A DNA stretch of 64,000 nt from positions 75,161,368-75,225,367 of the forward strand of contig NC_089583.1 of the NCBI RefSeq assembly GCF_019320115.1, given 5' to 3'. The first letter of the stretch is position 1. Each line of letters begins with the position of its first letter. Under the pieces are notes generated by a model that saw nothing but the letters and a program-made list of their open reading frames with translations, did no database searches and was not told where the DNA came from. The stretch is from Miscanthus floridulus. Its lineage: Eukaryota > Streptophyta > Magnoliopsida > Poales > Poaceae. This document shows positions 1-10,670 of the stretch, piece after piece. The position numbers were made by a program, and so were the translations under genes.

Positions 1-3
1 AAT

Positions 4-190
4 CCTAGCGTCGATGCGCACCGCAGGATCGGGCGAGGAAGTTAGTTCGGACGCGAGAAAGCTCACTGATCCTGGCATCGATGCGTGCCATGGGATCGGG
101 TGAGGGAGTTAGTTTGGTCATGAGAGGGCTCACTGATCCTGGCATCGAAGCGCATCATGGGATCGGGTGAGGGAGTTAGTTTGGACAAAC
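4..190. repeat. Tandem repeat, 67-bp unit, about 2.8 copies
   Basis: Copies begin at 4, 71 and 138, each opening with CCT(A/G)GC(G/A)TCGA and carrying the string GAGGGAGTTAGTTTGG or a close variant. Looser relatives of the same unit occur at about 262-320 and 570-630, so the array has been partly scrambled. It lies in the part of the Tat element between the antisense gene promoter and the missing 3' LTR. Confidence 0.75.
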
Positions 191-1780
191 CCAAGCGTCA
201 GTGTGCGCCATGGTTTTGAAATGGTTAGTTTTTTAGGGGTAGGACGAGACCGAGCCCAGTGGGTCCTGGCGTCGGTGCGCGCTGTGGGACCGAGCAGGTC
301 GAAGTCATGGATCCTTGGCCTTGGCACAGCCTAGATAGCCGAGGTAGTTAGTTCAGTTAGTTTTCACATGAGTTCGGAGTCGCAGTCCCTAGGATTTTTG
401 GAGCAGCAGTCAAAAGTGAAGCCATTACACGAGTTCGGAGTCGCGGTCCCAAGCCATAGACGGATATCGTAGATCCTATCGACGTGAGTTTAGGGGTCAT
501 GGTCCTAGGGTTTCTAGAGCATATATGAAGCATAGTTAGTTAGTTAAAGATCAGGACGAGGCGGTGCTCGCGGATCCTAGCGTCGGTGCGCGCCGTGGGA
601 CCAGGCGAGTCATAGTCATGGATCTGGTGAGTTCGAGGTCGCTTTCCTTAGCGTTTGTCTTGAGCCCCTAAGCCATGTCGGGCCTTCGTGGGGGTCGATG
701 TGAGTTATGTGCGTTACCCCATCTGGTTCCTCACAACCAGATTGGCTGAGTTTTGTCGCTTGTCTCGATCGCTCGGGCTCAAAGACTAGCTCGGTGAGTT
801 CGCTAATGGGTGTGATTGAGCAGAATCTAGGTCCGTTGTTCATGATGAGGTCAGCATAGCCCTCTTGTGACATTCCACTACTCCTTTACCTGCAACCCGA
901 CAGATGCCTAGGTCGTTTCGGAGACCAACCTAGGTGACCTAACGGCCTCCCCTCGATGGAGATTCTGTGGGCCTGGCGAGAGGTTCAGGATCAAATGAGA
1001 AGGTTAAGATGACTCGGTCTATCGGACTAGGGCGAGGGCTCATCTATGGTTTTCTGCCCTGGCTCTGTTGGTTACTCATGTCGAATGAGGCAACCGCCGC
1101 TTTGTGACGCAACACAGAGCATTCTGATGCATTTTGCTGCGCGTGTGATGCTTAGTTCCTGAGCCCCCAGGCGGTTCAGGGCCCAAATCGTCTGGGAGGC
1201 ACGGGCGTATGGAATGAGATGCGCATATGGATGTATGAAATGACTTATAAGGAAATAGAGGGGTTCGGTACTGCTCACCATGATGGCTTAAGTGATGTGG
1301 TTCGGAGAGCTTCAGTCGAAAAAGTCCGACCGGGACCTACGCTTGTCAATCATGGGTGAGTCCTTGTGTGAATAGTTTTTGTATTAATGAACACATGCTC
1401 ACCTTGATGGCCAGAGTGATGGGGTTTTGGAAAGCTTTAGTCGAAAAATGTCCGACCAGAACCTTGACGACCTGAGTGACGGGGTTCGGAGAGCTTCAGT
1501 CAGAAATGTCTGACCGAGACCCATGCTTGTCGTTCATGACGAAGTCAGCATGGCCTACATGGGGCACCCCTTCTCTTCCTTACCTGTCATTCAGTGCCTA
1601 TCCTGAGTGATTCGATCGACTCAGGGGGTCAGATGGTTTCTTTCGGAGGAAGATTTGGCTTTGGGTTCTTCTAGGTCTGGCTTGGGGAAGTGGGGAGCCA
1701 CCCGCGTGCAATGGCGCTTCGGTTCCTATGCCCGTCGTGTGGTTGTGGTTGATCATGCGGTAGTGGTGGGCCATGGCTAG
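191..1780. other. Non-coding, internally repetitive tail of the Tat element
   Basis: No convincing coding region. Short phrases recur: ACGAGTTCGGAGTCGCGG (about 365, 428) and GGTTCGGAGAGCTTCAGTC with variants (about 1300, 1430, 1485), followed by variants of TCCGACCGGGACC. These look like degenerate tandem repeats of a retrotransposon untranslated region. Confidence 0.5.
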
Positions 1781-1783
1781 GCC

Positions 1784-2104
1784 ATGTCCCTTCTGATCAG
1801 GATCCTGTTCTGTCGGGCAGAGCATGTCTCATTAGTCAGGGCATGTCTTATCTGCATTAAATGGAAAAGAGAGAAATTCTCGGTCCGTCGTTCTGGCTTC
1901 CCTGATCAGCGCAGTCCTTCCCTAACCGTTGTTCCCTTTTCCTTAAGTAGGAGAAGGGAGAGGGTTTTCGTTCTATTCTTTTGCCTGTTCTTCATCTGCC
2001 ACTGCCTTCTCTCTTCCTTTTTTGCCGTGAGCGTTCCTGAGAGCCGTGGAGGTTTCTAGGGAAGAAAGGGGAGAGAGCGAGGGAGAAGAGAGGAACTCAC
2101 CGAA
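1784..2104 (+). promoter_or_regulatory. Probable promoter/5' leader of the antisense gene
   Basis: The pyrimidine-rich leader (about 1910-2040, with runs such as CTTTTGCCTGTTCTTC) precedes the first ATG of the antisense gene at 2105. No clean TATA box is visible; the stretch around 1935-1965 (CCTTAAGTAGGAGAAGGG) sits where one would expect the core promoter. The assignment rests on position only. Confidence 0.3.
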
Positions 2105-5100
2105 ATGTCAGACTAGAGGTCGTCCACCATGAGGACGTCAATGCTAGAGGCTTTAGTCATGAAGGGGGTTTTGCCACCAGTAGGAGGTGGTGCACTGGAG
2201 GGTCCCTAGGAGGGAGCAGTTCCCTGCAACCTCATCCTAACGAGGTGGTTTCTTTCCTTACCTTTCATGAGCACAGGATTAGGATACCCCATGCACTAGT
2301 TCCTGCATGGGCTCCTCAATGAGTGGGGTCTAGGAGCTACAACACCTCAATCTGACTGGGGGTGCTACACATCGCTGGTTTCAGTCACCGTCTATGAGGC
2401 TTTCCTTGGGATGGAGCCGAACGTAGATCTCTTCTAGCTTTTCTTCTCTAGGAGAGCTATGATGGCGGGGAATTTGGTCGAGACCGCACCGGTGGGGGGG
2501 GGGGTTCGCCCTATAGAGGAAGCCGAGCATGGGAGGTGTGTATCCCACGTACACCCCATATGACTCTAATCAGGGGATGGCATAGGGAATGGTTTTACAT
2601 CCAGAATCCGGTGGAGGCGCCATTTCTGGCGTTCACCGATGGGAGACCGGTGAAATAGAAAAGTTGGTCATGGGGTTGCGCTTGCACAGAGAGGCACAAG
2701 GTGGAGGTAATTGAGGAGGAGCTGTGGAAGCTCATAAGGCTTCGGCCTTGATGGGGTGCGGGTGTTCCACACACTCTTCCACCATTGGGTTGTGCCAGTT
2801 GGCAGAGAGGATGCGGGCGATGTGGATGTACAGTGGTCCGATCGGACCCAGACCGTGCGTCAGTTGGAGGATTTGCCTAGACGACGAGGTCTGGAGTCGC
2901 CTTGGCTGAGTGCTACAGTTGAGGTCCAAGGATGCGGTTGTGGGGAAACCCATACCATTCAATGCCTTGGTCATGTGCAACCTGGTATGATCCCTTATTT
3001 TGTTCGTGTTTCTTCCTCTGCTTTTGTTGTTTCTTGATCTCGGGCCATCCGTACTATAGGGGCTTGAAAGGTACAAGTCTTGGTCGCACCTTCCTAAGGG
3101 ACCTAGAGGGTAGGGCTCGGTAGGCCACCCAGAAGGAGGCGGCAGACGCCTAGAAGAAGAAGAGAACTAGGGAGGTTCAGCAGAAGGAAGAGAAGAAGAA
3201 GGAGGTCGCTCGATGCGTGAGGGTTGGGGAACGTACGTAGCGTCGTCGAGTAAAAACTCATGTCAGATGATCCTACTGGACTTGGATGACATGGTCTTCT
3301 CTGATGAGGAGGAGAGTCAGGGGTCGCTATGACCTCGAGGGAGCGTTACGACCCTACAGCGACATCCGCTAGTGAGGAGTAGGAGGTCGCGTGGTGTGCA
3401 AAGGTTCCTACATCAAGGAAGCACGTAGCAAGTGCGGACATCGTCGGTGAATGGGTGGCGAAGCGGACGTGGTCACCGTGCCCCTCGGTGGCATCGCCGG
3501 TTCCTGTCGTCGCCTGTGGCGGATGTGGCTGAGTGAGTCGGGTGGTCCGAGGAGCGGACTAGTATTTGTGTGCTGATGGGACCGGTGCCAATGCCTGGCT
3601 CGTAGCCAGAGGAGGCCCTGCCTACCATGGGTGTGGTCAAGTAGTCTAGGCTGGTCTAAGGAGCAGACTGGCGCCTGGGCGATGCGTGACTTGTAGTCAG
3701 AGGATGCTCTGCCTGCTGCTCTGGTCGGGGAGTACCGAAGACAGGGGTCGTAGTGACCCATAGGCCGGGCAGGAGCCGGTCGGGATGACTCCACCTTTGT
3801 CTAAAGTGAGGGGGCGTGGGTCATAGCCTAGGAGCGGTCCTCGTGCTGCAGGTCCATCAACATTGGGCCCTACTTTCAGAGTCATGCCACTCACCTTCCG
3901 ATATGTTTTTCTTTCTGTTGTTTTTCGATATTCCGCTGGTTGAGCTTTTTCGGAGGGTGACTTACCCGCACTTTCTATTAGTGGCTGGGGGATGCTGGGG
4001 TTGAGCGTCGCTCTGACCCCCATGTAGGAGACTTGGAGGCCTACCAAGCAGCGTTCCCTCGGGGGGTGGTGCCCCCTGGGGCAGCTGCTGATAAGGCGGC
4101 AGTGGTGGTGTCGGTGTTGGTGGTGATCCTGGTGCCGATGGCAGGGGTTGCGTTGGAGGTAACTCTCGTGGCCCCTCCTTCGTCGATCACGATGGAAGAG
4201 ACGAGGGAGGGTGAGCTCCCTATCTCACCGAGTGGAGGGCCACACGACTTATCCTTATCGTCGGAGCCAAAGGCGCCGGAGGGAAGTGCGGTCGGGATGG
4301 AGTTGGGACACCTGGTGGCGTTCCAAGTGAATGAGGTGGTGGACATCTCGTCTGACAATGAGGCGTATGTCACGACAGAGCCACCGGTGTCACCGTGAGA
4401 GCTGGCAGTGGTCTAGTTGGAGGCTGGGCCCTTTCGGTGGTTATCGGAGGGTGACCTAGAGTGGCCCTGCCCTAAGGACCCATTGAAGGCATGGTTCATC
4501 CTCCGGGACTCCCAGGAGCGTTAGCTCTGGGACATTTTTGGGGGGCAAGGGCATGTCACGGTGTTTGAGCTCACCAAGCTGTCTACGAAGCTTGAAAGCG
4601 CTCGGAAGTAGGCTCAGTTCGCTCGGCAGTTGGTTAAGGGTGACCTGCAGCTCGCCGCAGAGGTGAGTTTCTAGTACTTGTCCTTGCCCTTTGAATCTTT
4701 CATTGGTTGTTTTTAGCATGCTTGTTTTTCATAGGATATAAGGAAGATGTCGTCCCGCAAGTCTTACTTCCTCCGGGCGGAACAAGCCTGGATGGCTGAG
4801 CTCGAGCGTCGGGTAGAGTCTACTCATCATGAGTCCCAAGATCGGGCGGCCAAGGCGGCCGTGGCATGGGTGGAGGGGTAATATGAAGCTGAGCGGGCGA
4901 CTGTCGCTGAACAAGGGCTCGAGGCAATGAAAGCCCACTAGGCAGAGACTGAGGCGGAGTTGCGGGCATCCCTGACGAGCACCGAGATGGTGCTTCAAGA
5001 GGCCTTGGTGGCCCTTGAGCTAGAGCGAAGTGCTTTGGCGTCAGAGCGGGCTGCCCTAGAGTCAGCGCGGATGGCCCTGGAGGTGTAGCAAAGGGCCTGG

Positions 5101-5930
5101 TCAGAGGTAGACCAGGAGGTGCTCATGCTCCAAGGCCGGGTGATGGGGACGGAGGAGGTGAACACCCGGCTGTGCGTGCAGGCAACTCGATAGGTGGAGG
5201 AATTCTCTGCCCTTGAGAACTCTCGCGCTGGCATGTACCCTTTCTTGTTTTTTGTTGTGTTGGTTTCTTTCTTCAGCCTATTCCTGAGCTTGTCACCCCT
5301 CCTTCAGAGCTAGATGGAAAGGTGAAGACGCTAGAGCAGGACCTAGAGACGACCAAGGTGACCCTTAGCCAGAATGCGGAGGAGCTAGCCAAGTCCCATG
5401 AAGAGCGACGTGCTCTTGAGGGGGACCTTGACCAGATCCACAACATTGCCCAGCTTGTCGTCTTGGAAGTCTTTGGGTTGGTGCCAAGCACTAGCGTGCC
5501 GACTGTCCAGCTGGCGGAGGTCCTAGACATAGTCAAGCACCTTGTTAGGAGCAGGCTATTTTACAGGGCATCGGGGGTGCTGACCTCAGTGGCAATGCAC
5601 CACCTAAATCTAGACTTCGCCACTATCTACAGCGGGTATGCTGAAGGCCTAAGCATGGAGGACATCCAGTCAATCAGGGAGAGCTTGCTGCCACATGTGC
5701 GGTCGGTGTCAGAGCAAGTTTCCGTCGAGTGGGTGATGGATGTTCGCCATGAAGACATGGCCCAAAGCATGCATGGGGAGGACGCTTCCGAGCCTGTGGA
5801 TAGCATGGAGCCTGGTTTAGCGGGGAACGTTACCTCAGCCTCGATCGAGCCGAACGTTGTGCTGCCGAGGAGTGAGCAGCCTGTGCCTTTGTCGGTCGTG
5901 CCGTTAGGAGATGCCGCCGGGCCAGTTTAA
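2105..5930 (+). pseudogene. Spliced antisense ORF of Tat element (putative gypsy-type transposon protein family), degenerate
   Basis: Plus-strand gene, opposite to the gag of its host element. ATG at 2105. The N-terminal part (2105-3080, several stops) reads as the conserved grass family annotated as putative gypsy-type transposon (I believe Pfam PF04195), with recognisable blocks VYEAFLGMEPNVDLF, YTPYDSNQG and DDEVWSRLG. A low-complexity middle (3100-4400) is followed by GDLEWPCPKDPLKAWFILRD (4451-4510) and a long Glu/Arg-rich coiled coil. Two introns are visible: GT at 4663 to AG at 4734, and GT at 5235 to AG at 5276. The last exon (5277-5930) is fully open and carries the coiled coil plus a conserved helical tail. 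Most internal stops are TAG where the family has Gln. Molecular function is unknown; it is not a transposase by any motif I can see. Confidence 0.7.
5277..5930 (+). CDS. Intact last exon of the antisense ORF (coiled-coil protein)
   Basis: Begins after the acceptor CTTCAG at 5271-5276 and runs open for 217 codons to TAA at 5928-5930. The first third is a heptad-like coiled coil (KVKTLEQDLETTKVTLSQ and following); the middle contains a hydrophobic helical block around HLVRSRLFYRASGVLTSVAM. The tail is Ser/Val/Pro-rich. It continues the reading of the upstream exon across an in-frame join, which is why I treat it as the 3' exon of the antisense gene and not as an independent gene. An in-frame ATG at 5322 could serve as an alternative start. 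No enzymatic motif is present. Confidence 0.6.
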   Translation, partial: PIPELVTPPSELDGKVKTLEQDLETTKVTLSQNAEELAKSHEERRALEGDLDQIHNIAQLVVLEVFGLVPSTSVPTVQLAEVLDIVKHLVRSRLFYRASGVLTSVAMHHLNLDFATIYSGYAEGLSMEDIQSIRESLLPHVRSVSEQVSVEWVMDVRHEDMAQSMHGEDASEPVDSMEPGLAGNVTSASIEPNVVLPRSEQPVPLSVVPLGDAAGPV

Positions 5931-6479
5931 TAGCTTGTAGAATATAAGTAGTTAGTAAACATAAAAAGTTTAAGTTCGTGGGGGAGCCCCTGTGTAAAAC
6001 GTTCGTGTGTGTTTTAATGATTGCAATTGATTTTTGTTTTTGTGATGGAGTTGCTCCATTCGGGGAAGCTTGTTCCCTTTCGTTCCTTAGTTCTCCCTTA
6101 GCATAATTTTGTTTTTTATTTCATTCTCTCTCGTACCTGCCCGTTTGTCCCATAGGCTACAACCTTGTGAGCCTAGGGTAGGCCCGCGAGGCTCGGCCGA
6201 TCGTAACCATAGGAAAAGGCGGAGTGCGATCAGTCGAAATGTTTTAAAGCAAAGCTACGTAAGGTAATTCAAAGGAACGAACTGCCCTTTTGTTCGGGTA
6301 GGAAGGAGTTTCTCCATATGAAAGTAAAAGAGTACTTAAAGTAAAAACAAAACAAAGGGGTAGTAGAGCCCCCTAGTGGAGCCCCCGGGCGCCCTAAGCC
6401 AAAACGTGTTCAGGTCGGGTGCTTTTATAGGAGCGTTCGCTAAGTAAACAAAGGTAAGACTAAAACTTAGAAAGAAAAA
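5931..6479. other. Spacer between antisense gene and gag
   Basis: AT-rich 3' flank of the antisense gene (to about 6130), then a moderately GC-rich stretch with no ORF. This is where pol would lie in a complete Tat element; no RT, RNase H or integrase remnants are visible. Confidence 0.5.
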
Positions 6480-8189
6480 GCAACATAGCTATTCCAAGGT
6501 GCTTGGAGAGAGCAGTCATTGTTGTTGTCCTTCAGTTGGTAGGCGTCTTGTTGGATCACTTCATCCTTCAGTCATCTAGATCCTTACCCACTACGCCCCC
6601 CTCTTCGGTTACTGCCTCTTCGCCTTTTTCCCTCCTTGGCATGCCAGTCTACCTCAGCAGGCGCTTGAGGAGCTGGCAGTCCTTATAGAGATGTTTGACA
6701 GAATAGTCGTGGTTGGTGCATGGGCTCTTCATGAGCTTGTGAAAGTGGCCCAGAGGGTCTTGCTGGGGCTGCGTGCCCACGTGATTGGCCAGTGGCGACC
6801 GACGCTGGAGTTGGCCGGTCAGCGGCGATCCTTTCTGTTCTTTTTTCCCCTCTACATGGAGGGGCCCTTGTCTTGATCCTAGCGCTTGGCCTTACCTTTG
6901 CTATGGCCTTCGTTGAAGCACGGTGGGAACGGCGCTTGCTGGAGGTGTTGGACAAAGGTCCGTGGTCCCAGGCTATCAGGGCTGGGACTCTGATCGATGC
7001 TGCGAGTGTCTCAGTTTAGCCTAAGCCATGCTTAGATAGGCGGTCAGCACGGGGCAGTCATCAAGTCAAGGTGAGGTGCCATTGTAGCTTCCTATAACAC
7101 ACTCTATGGTTATTGCGGTGATAGGGTGTAGTGTCCCAGCTGCTGCGTCCCTGTTCCCCAGACGGGGAGCGAGGTCACGAGTTGGCGTCATGATATGGAG
7201 CACTTCGCTTGTTGAACGGCGTCGGTCTCTAGCAGTGCCTAGAGGTTCTGGTGGATCGCCCATTCACGAGGGTCATTCGGCTCGGGCAGGTCATGTAGGA
7301 GCATTGCCATGGTGGCAATGTTCTGACTGGCCCGAGCGAACTATGGGGGATCAGTCCCCCTAATCAGGATGTTGTGCTGGACCTGACGAGCGTGACCCTG
7401 AGAGCCATTCACCGGTCTATGCGCACGAGGCACAGTGTGGTGCACTGAGCACATTGGTGTAGTCGGTGGCTGATGCAGCCACTATCATTGTAGATCCTCC
7501 ACATGCTCATGTGTGAGCTCGGGGGTCTCCGCATGAGGGCCCGAAGGGGCATGGGTCCAAAAGGACTCCGTTACCCCTGGCGGCTATTCTGGAGCATCCG
7601 CCACAGCATACTCCCAGGACGGACGGTGGCTAGGTGCCACATCACTGATGCTGGAGCCGTCACTCCCAACATCATCATCCATGATGTCGAGGAAATAGGT
7701 GGGAGCATAGCTCGCCATCCCCATGAACTCAGACATGAGAGGGTGCGGCGCCAGCATCTTTTGGAGTCCTCGGGCGTATGCATCCGTGGAAGATGTGAGA
7801 CTATAGGGGAACCGATCATACGATGGTTGCATTGGGGACAACGGGGTTCCACTAGGTATTTGGCGGAGGATAGAACATAGTAAGTGAATAACAGCATGTA
7901 TATTACTCACAGCGGGGTTTGAGCAGAGAGTTTGCTCGAAATGAAGCACGGATGCCACGCCGTTGAAGCCACGCATCCCGGAGTTGATGGAGGACGTCTC
8001 TCCAATGGGTGCCGGGTCACGAGTCTCCTCATGGAGGTGCAGTACGCCAAGCCGGTTGGCGATGAATTCTAGGCTTCCGAAGAGGAAGGCCTGGGATGGC
8101 TCGAAAACGGGTGGAACCCGCATCCCGGTAGGTGAGAGTGCAGGAAACTCCAGCAAGCCAAAGTGAATTGTATTGCCCGAGCCCGCCAT
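6480..8189 (-). pseudogene. Tat-type gag remnant
   Basis: Start ATG at 8189-8187 (reading MAGSGNTIHFGLLEF), downstream of the primer binding site. The N-terminal half is open to 7584. The C-terminal part (about 6650-6950) still shows the conserved NHDYSVKHLYKDCQLLKRLL block that in the sister element at 61770-61840 reads NHAYSIKHLYKDCKLLKCFL. The core Gag region present in the sister element (WLEDFRLACRA through NFPGTYV, 61100-61320) is missing: near 6960-7060 the sequence passes from the segment before the core straight to the basic KGKAK segment. Frameshifts and stops are frequent. The product, if any, would lack the particle-forming domain. Confidence 0.7.
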
Positions 8190-8250
8190 GGTGAGGGTGG
8201 TAGAAAAGTGGGCCATCCGATGACCAAAAAGTGTTGAACGTACAGCGTCT

Positions 8251-8270
8251 TCCCCACGGACGGCGGCAAC
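8251..8270 (-). other. Primer binding site of left Tat element
   Basis: On the minus strand the sequence just inside the LTR is GTTGCCGCCGTCCGTGGGGA, close to the GGCGCC...GGGGA pattern complementary to the 3' end of plant tRNA-Asp, as used by Tat/Athila elements. The sister element keeps the better copy TTGGCGCCACCCATGGGGA at 59579-59597. Confidence 0.5.
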
Positions 8271-9555
8271 TATCGGTGTAGAAGGTGACCAACTAGTGAA
8301 TATTTGTAGTTTTGCTGTACGTTGTGATCGGAGATGGCCTAGCACTTAATGACACAAGGATTCATACTGGTTCAGACAATGTGTCCTACAGTCCAGTCGG
8401 GGTCGATCGGTGACTTTATTCCTGAGCCCAGCTGCTCAAAGTTTGCCAGTGGGGTTACAAATGAGAAGGAGAAAGATGGGGTGTATAGGAGGCCCGGTTG
8501 GCTCTGGTCAGGAAGGGCCGAGAGCGACGGGGACTCTGCTATGAGCTAACTATTCAAGCATGTGCTTGAGGTCTGAACCTGGTAGTTCTGTGGTTGTGAG
8601 CTATTGGACTAATGAATCTAAAGGAACTGAGCTTGGATCGGCCAGTCTTCTTTGTTGGAGGAAGCGCACCCCCTTTTATAGATGAAGGGGATGGCTTTAC
8701 AAGTGAGAGGGTGAGGGTAGGTATGCTACCGAGCCTTGTTGCCCATGCCTACCAAGCCTTGTTGCCCACATTGGTGGGTACAAGATAGTGGTAGGCGCCT
8801 ATAACACTGTTGCTATCGCTGTAGAATGTCACATGCTCATGGGAGGTCGTGCTGCCTTTTTCAGGAATGGTGGACGTTGGTACCTGCAAATACTATTTGA
8901 TGCCTAGAGGCATGAGAGGAGTCTCGCTATGTTCACCTGGTATGGTAAATCCTGGTGCCTATACCGCTATCGATGTCTATAGACACGCGGGGGGTCTTAC
9001 CATATGGGAGTTTTAGCGGCCCCCACAATACTATAGAGGGAGATGTCGGCACCTACAATATTGTTTGTGTCAAGTGGCTATAGAGTACTATTTTGTGCAG
9101 GGTATGGTCCCTGGTACAGTGGTTTTGACTTGTGAGCCTTGCCTTGCCTTTCTCTGCACGTCTTCTGGTTCCTACCGAGCGGGCGTCCCCGGTCGGATGG
9201 CTCCAGTTGGATTTGAGTGCGCCGGTCGTTGAAGAGCGGTGAGCAGGGTTCCTATGAGCCCCAATTAGAGGGACGCGGGGTCAAAGTCAGAAGTAGGGCT
9301 CGGGCAGGCCTTCCGATCGGAGAGGTCGTCCGGAGGTGGTTGAAGCTCAAATTGAGCACTCCGGACGGAGAGGTGGGCCAAAGTAGCTGACGAGCGAACG
9401 TTGCTCTTCTTGGGCCTAGCCTTCCGGTTGGTTGCTAGACTGTTCCTTTGCCCTATTGTTTTTAGACTCTTGGGTCGAGCCTTGGCGCAGAAGCCGGTCC
9501 TCGAGGGACCCTGGGTTTATGAACCCGATAGCCACTCTTTGGGTATGTGGCAACA
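8271..9555 (-). repeat. 5' LTR of left Tat element
   Basis: About 1285 bp. On the minus strand it starts TGTTGCCACATACCC at 9555 and ends ...CACCGATA before the primer binding site. It matches the LTR at 54544-55749 plus 59522-59577 throughout, including the GGGTTCATAAACC block near its start and a TATA box. No intact ORF belongs to it. Confidence 0.75.
8674..8681 (-). promoter_or_regulatory. TATA box of left Tat LTR
   Basis: Minus strand reads CTATAAAAGGGGG, identical in context to the TATA box of the sister LTR at 55397-55403. It marks the U3/R region, with transcription toward gag. Confidence 0.6.
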
Positions 9556-9838
9556 GGTATCTCTAGCACCATCGGATGTGTTGTAATAGTTACTATTGCA
9601 ACACCCATGGTGGTTGCTTATAATATGGCTTGCAATACTACGTGGTGTTACAACAACACTCCATCATGTTACAATAGGGGAAAACCTATTGCAACACCAA
9701 AATGAGTCATGCTGCGACCATGGTTTCTATGACCACCTGGCAATGAATTTTTTGTGTTGCAATTTTGTCTATTGCAACCAATTTTGGTATATTGCAACAC
9801 TTTTAGGTCGTTGCATCAGGGGTAAAACCTTGTAGTGA
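9556..9838. mobile_element. CACTA transposon terminal fragment ending at 9838
   Basis: Ends ...CCTTGTAGTG, i.e. an inverted CACTACAAGG terminus. The preceding 270 bp are filled with subterminal motifs of the type TATTGCAACAC in both orientations (at about 9590, 9640, 9690, 9750, 9770, 9790), the usual transposase-binding subterminal repeats of CACTA elements. The Tat LTR abuts it at 9555, so the rest of this element was probably cut off by the Tat insertion. Confidence 0.6.
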
Positions 9839-9917
9839 GTACGGGTATCTTCTATTCACATAGCGCCAGTGATGTTCACGTGGTACTAGATCCAAAGCAG
9901 GGGGACGTCTGATGTCA
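9839..9917. other. Short host spacer between two CACTA ends
   Basis: 79 bp with no recognisable feature; bounded by TAGTG on the left and TCA/CACTA on the right. Confidence 0.4.
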
Positions 9918-10670
9918 CACTACTACACAAATGATTTTGCAAGATGGTGTCCAAATATTAACCAAGGCGGTCACAAAATTTGCCCTCCTCAAAAAATACT
10001 AGACGATTAACAAAGGCGGTCGGTTTCATTTACGGAGATGGTCACATTTGCCTACCTTTGTAAATCTATTTACAGAGGTGGTTATCCCAAAATCGATTTA
10101 AGGAGGTGGACATTTTTAGATAACCGTCTCCAAAAATAGTCTATTTTCGAAGGCGGATCGTCTTAAGACGTTTGCCTCCATAAATCGATTTTTAGAGGTA
10201 GGCACACCCTGCCTCCGAAAATATTGGAGCACGGCCATAGCCCACAACCCACTCTCTACTAGGCTTATATAAATTGGGGAGTTAGGGTTTCACAACACTA
10301 GCCCCTCACTTGAGCTCTGTCCCCCACCCATCGCTCCTTCCCCATGCAGCGACGCACCGCATCCGCACGCTCCTCCCCACCCTCCATAGCGCTCCCTCCC
10401 TCCCTCCACTCCCTCCCTCCTTCCCTCATGTAGTAGGCCGACATGTATGCCTCCCCTCACTCATGTAGCAGGCCATGCCCACCTTCTCCCCCACGTAGTA
10501 GGCTGTCATGCCTCCCCTCCCCTCCCTACATCAGGCCAAGCTCACTGCGGGCGGTGGCGGCGGTGGTGGTGGCTCTCTCTCTTGCTAGAGGCTAGATCCC
10601 TATGGTAGAGGCCAGATCCTAGCGGCGTGGGCAGCGCTCGCCTAGTGGGAGAGGCGCCCGGTGGTGGTGC
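9918..10670 (+). mobile_element. CACTA transposon, left terminal region
   Basis: Starts CACTACTACACAAATG at 9918 after a possible 3-bp target duplicate TCA. Subterminal repeats of the type (A/G)GGCGGTC, GGAGGTGG and their inverses (GCCTCC, CCGTCTCC) run to about 10225. A TATATAAA box follows at 10266-10273, then a CCCT-rich leader typical of a plant 5' UTR, so the element's gene or a captured gene started here. The copia element at 10671 interrupts it; GC-rich sequence with the same character resumes at 23746. The other CACTA end was not found. Confidence 0.65.
10266..10273 (+). promoter_or_regulatory. TATA box inside the CACTA element
   Basis: GCTTATATAAATTGG context, followed about 30 bp on by GTTAGGGTTTCACAAC and a pyrimidine-rich leader with CCCTCCCT runs. 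Probably the promoter of the CACTA gene, or of a captured host gene, cut off by the copia insertion. Confidence 0.45.

Larger units (their letters stand above)
1..9555 (-). mobile_element. Tat-lineage Ty3/gypsy element, pol-less (non-autonomous), left end outside window
   Basis: Read on the minus strand, the order is LTR (9555 to 8271), primer binding site, gag remnant (8189 to about 6480), then an antisense gene on the plus strand (2105-5930) and a repeat-rich tail running off the window. Its LTR and gag match the plus-strand element at 54544-64000, which does have protease and reverse transcriptase. I see no protease, RT, RNase H or integrase motif between gag and the antisense gene. Tat/Retand elements are known for an extra antisense ORF between pol and the 3' LTR, so this copy looks like a derivative that lost pol. 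The 3' LTR is not visible. Candidate 5-bp target-site copy GGTAT lies at 9556-9560; its partner is outside the window. Confidence 0.75.

Noticed and set aside
7503..7880. A 125-codon plus-strand frame in the left Tat element
   Set aside because: Antisense shadow of gag, which reads on the minus strand and matches the sister element.
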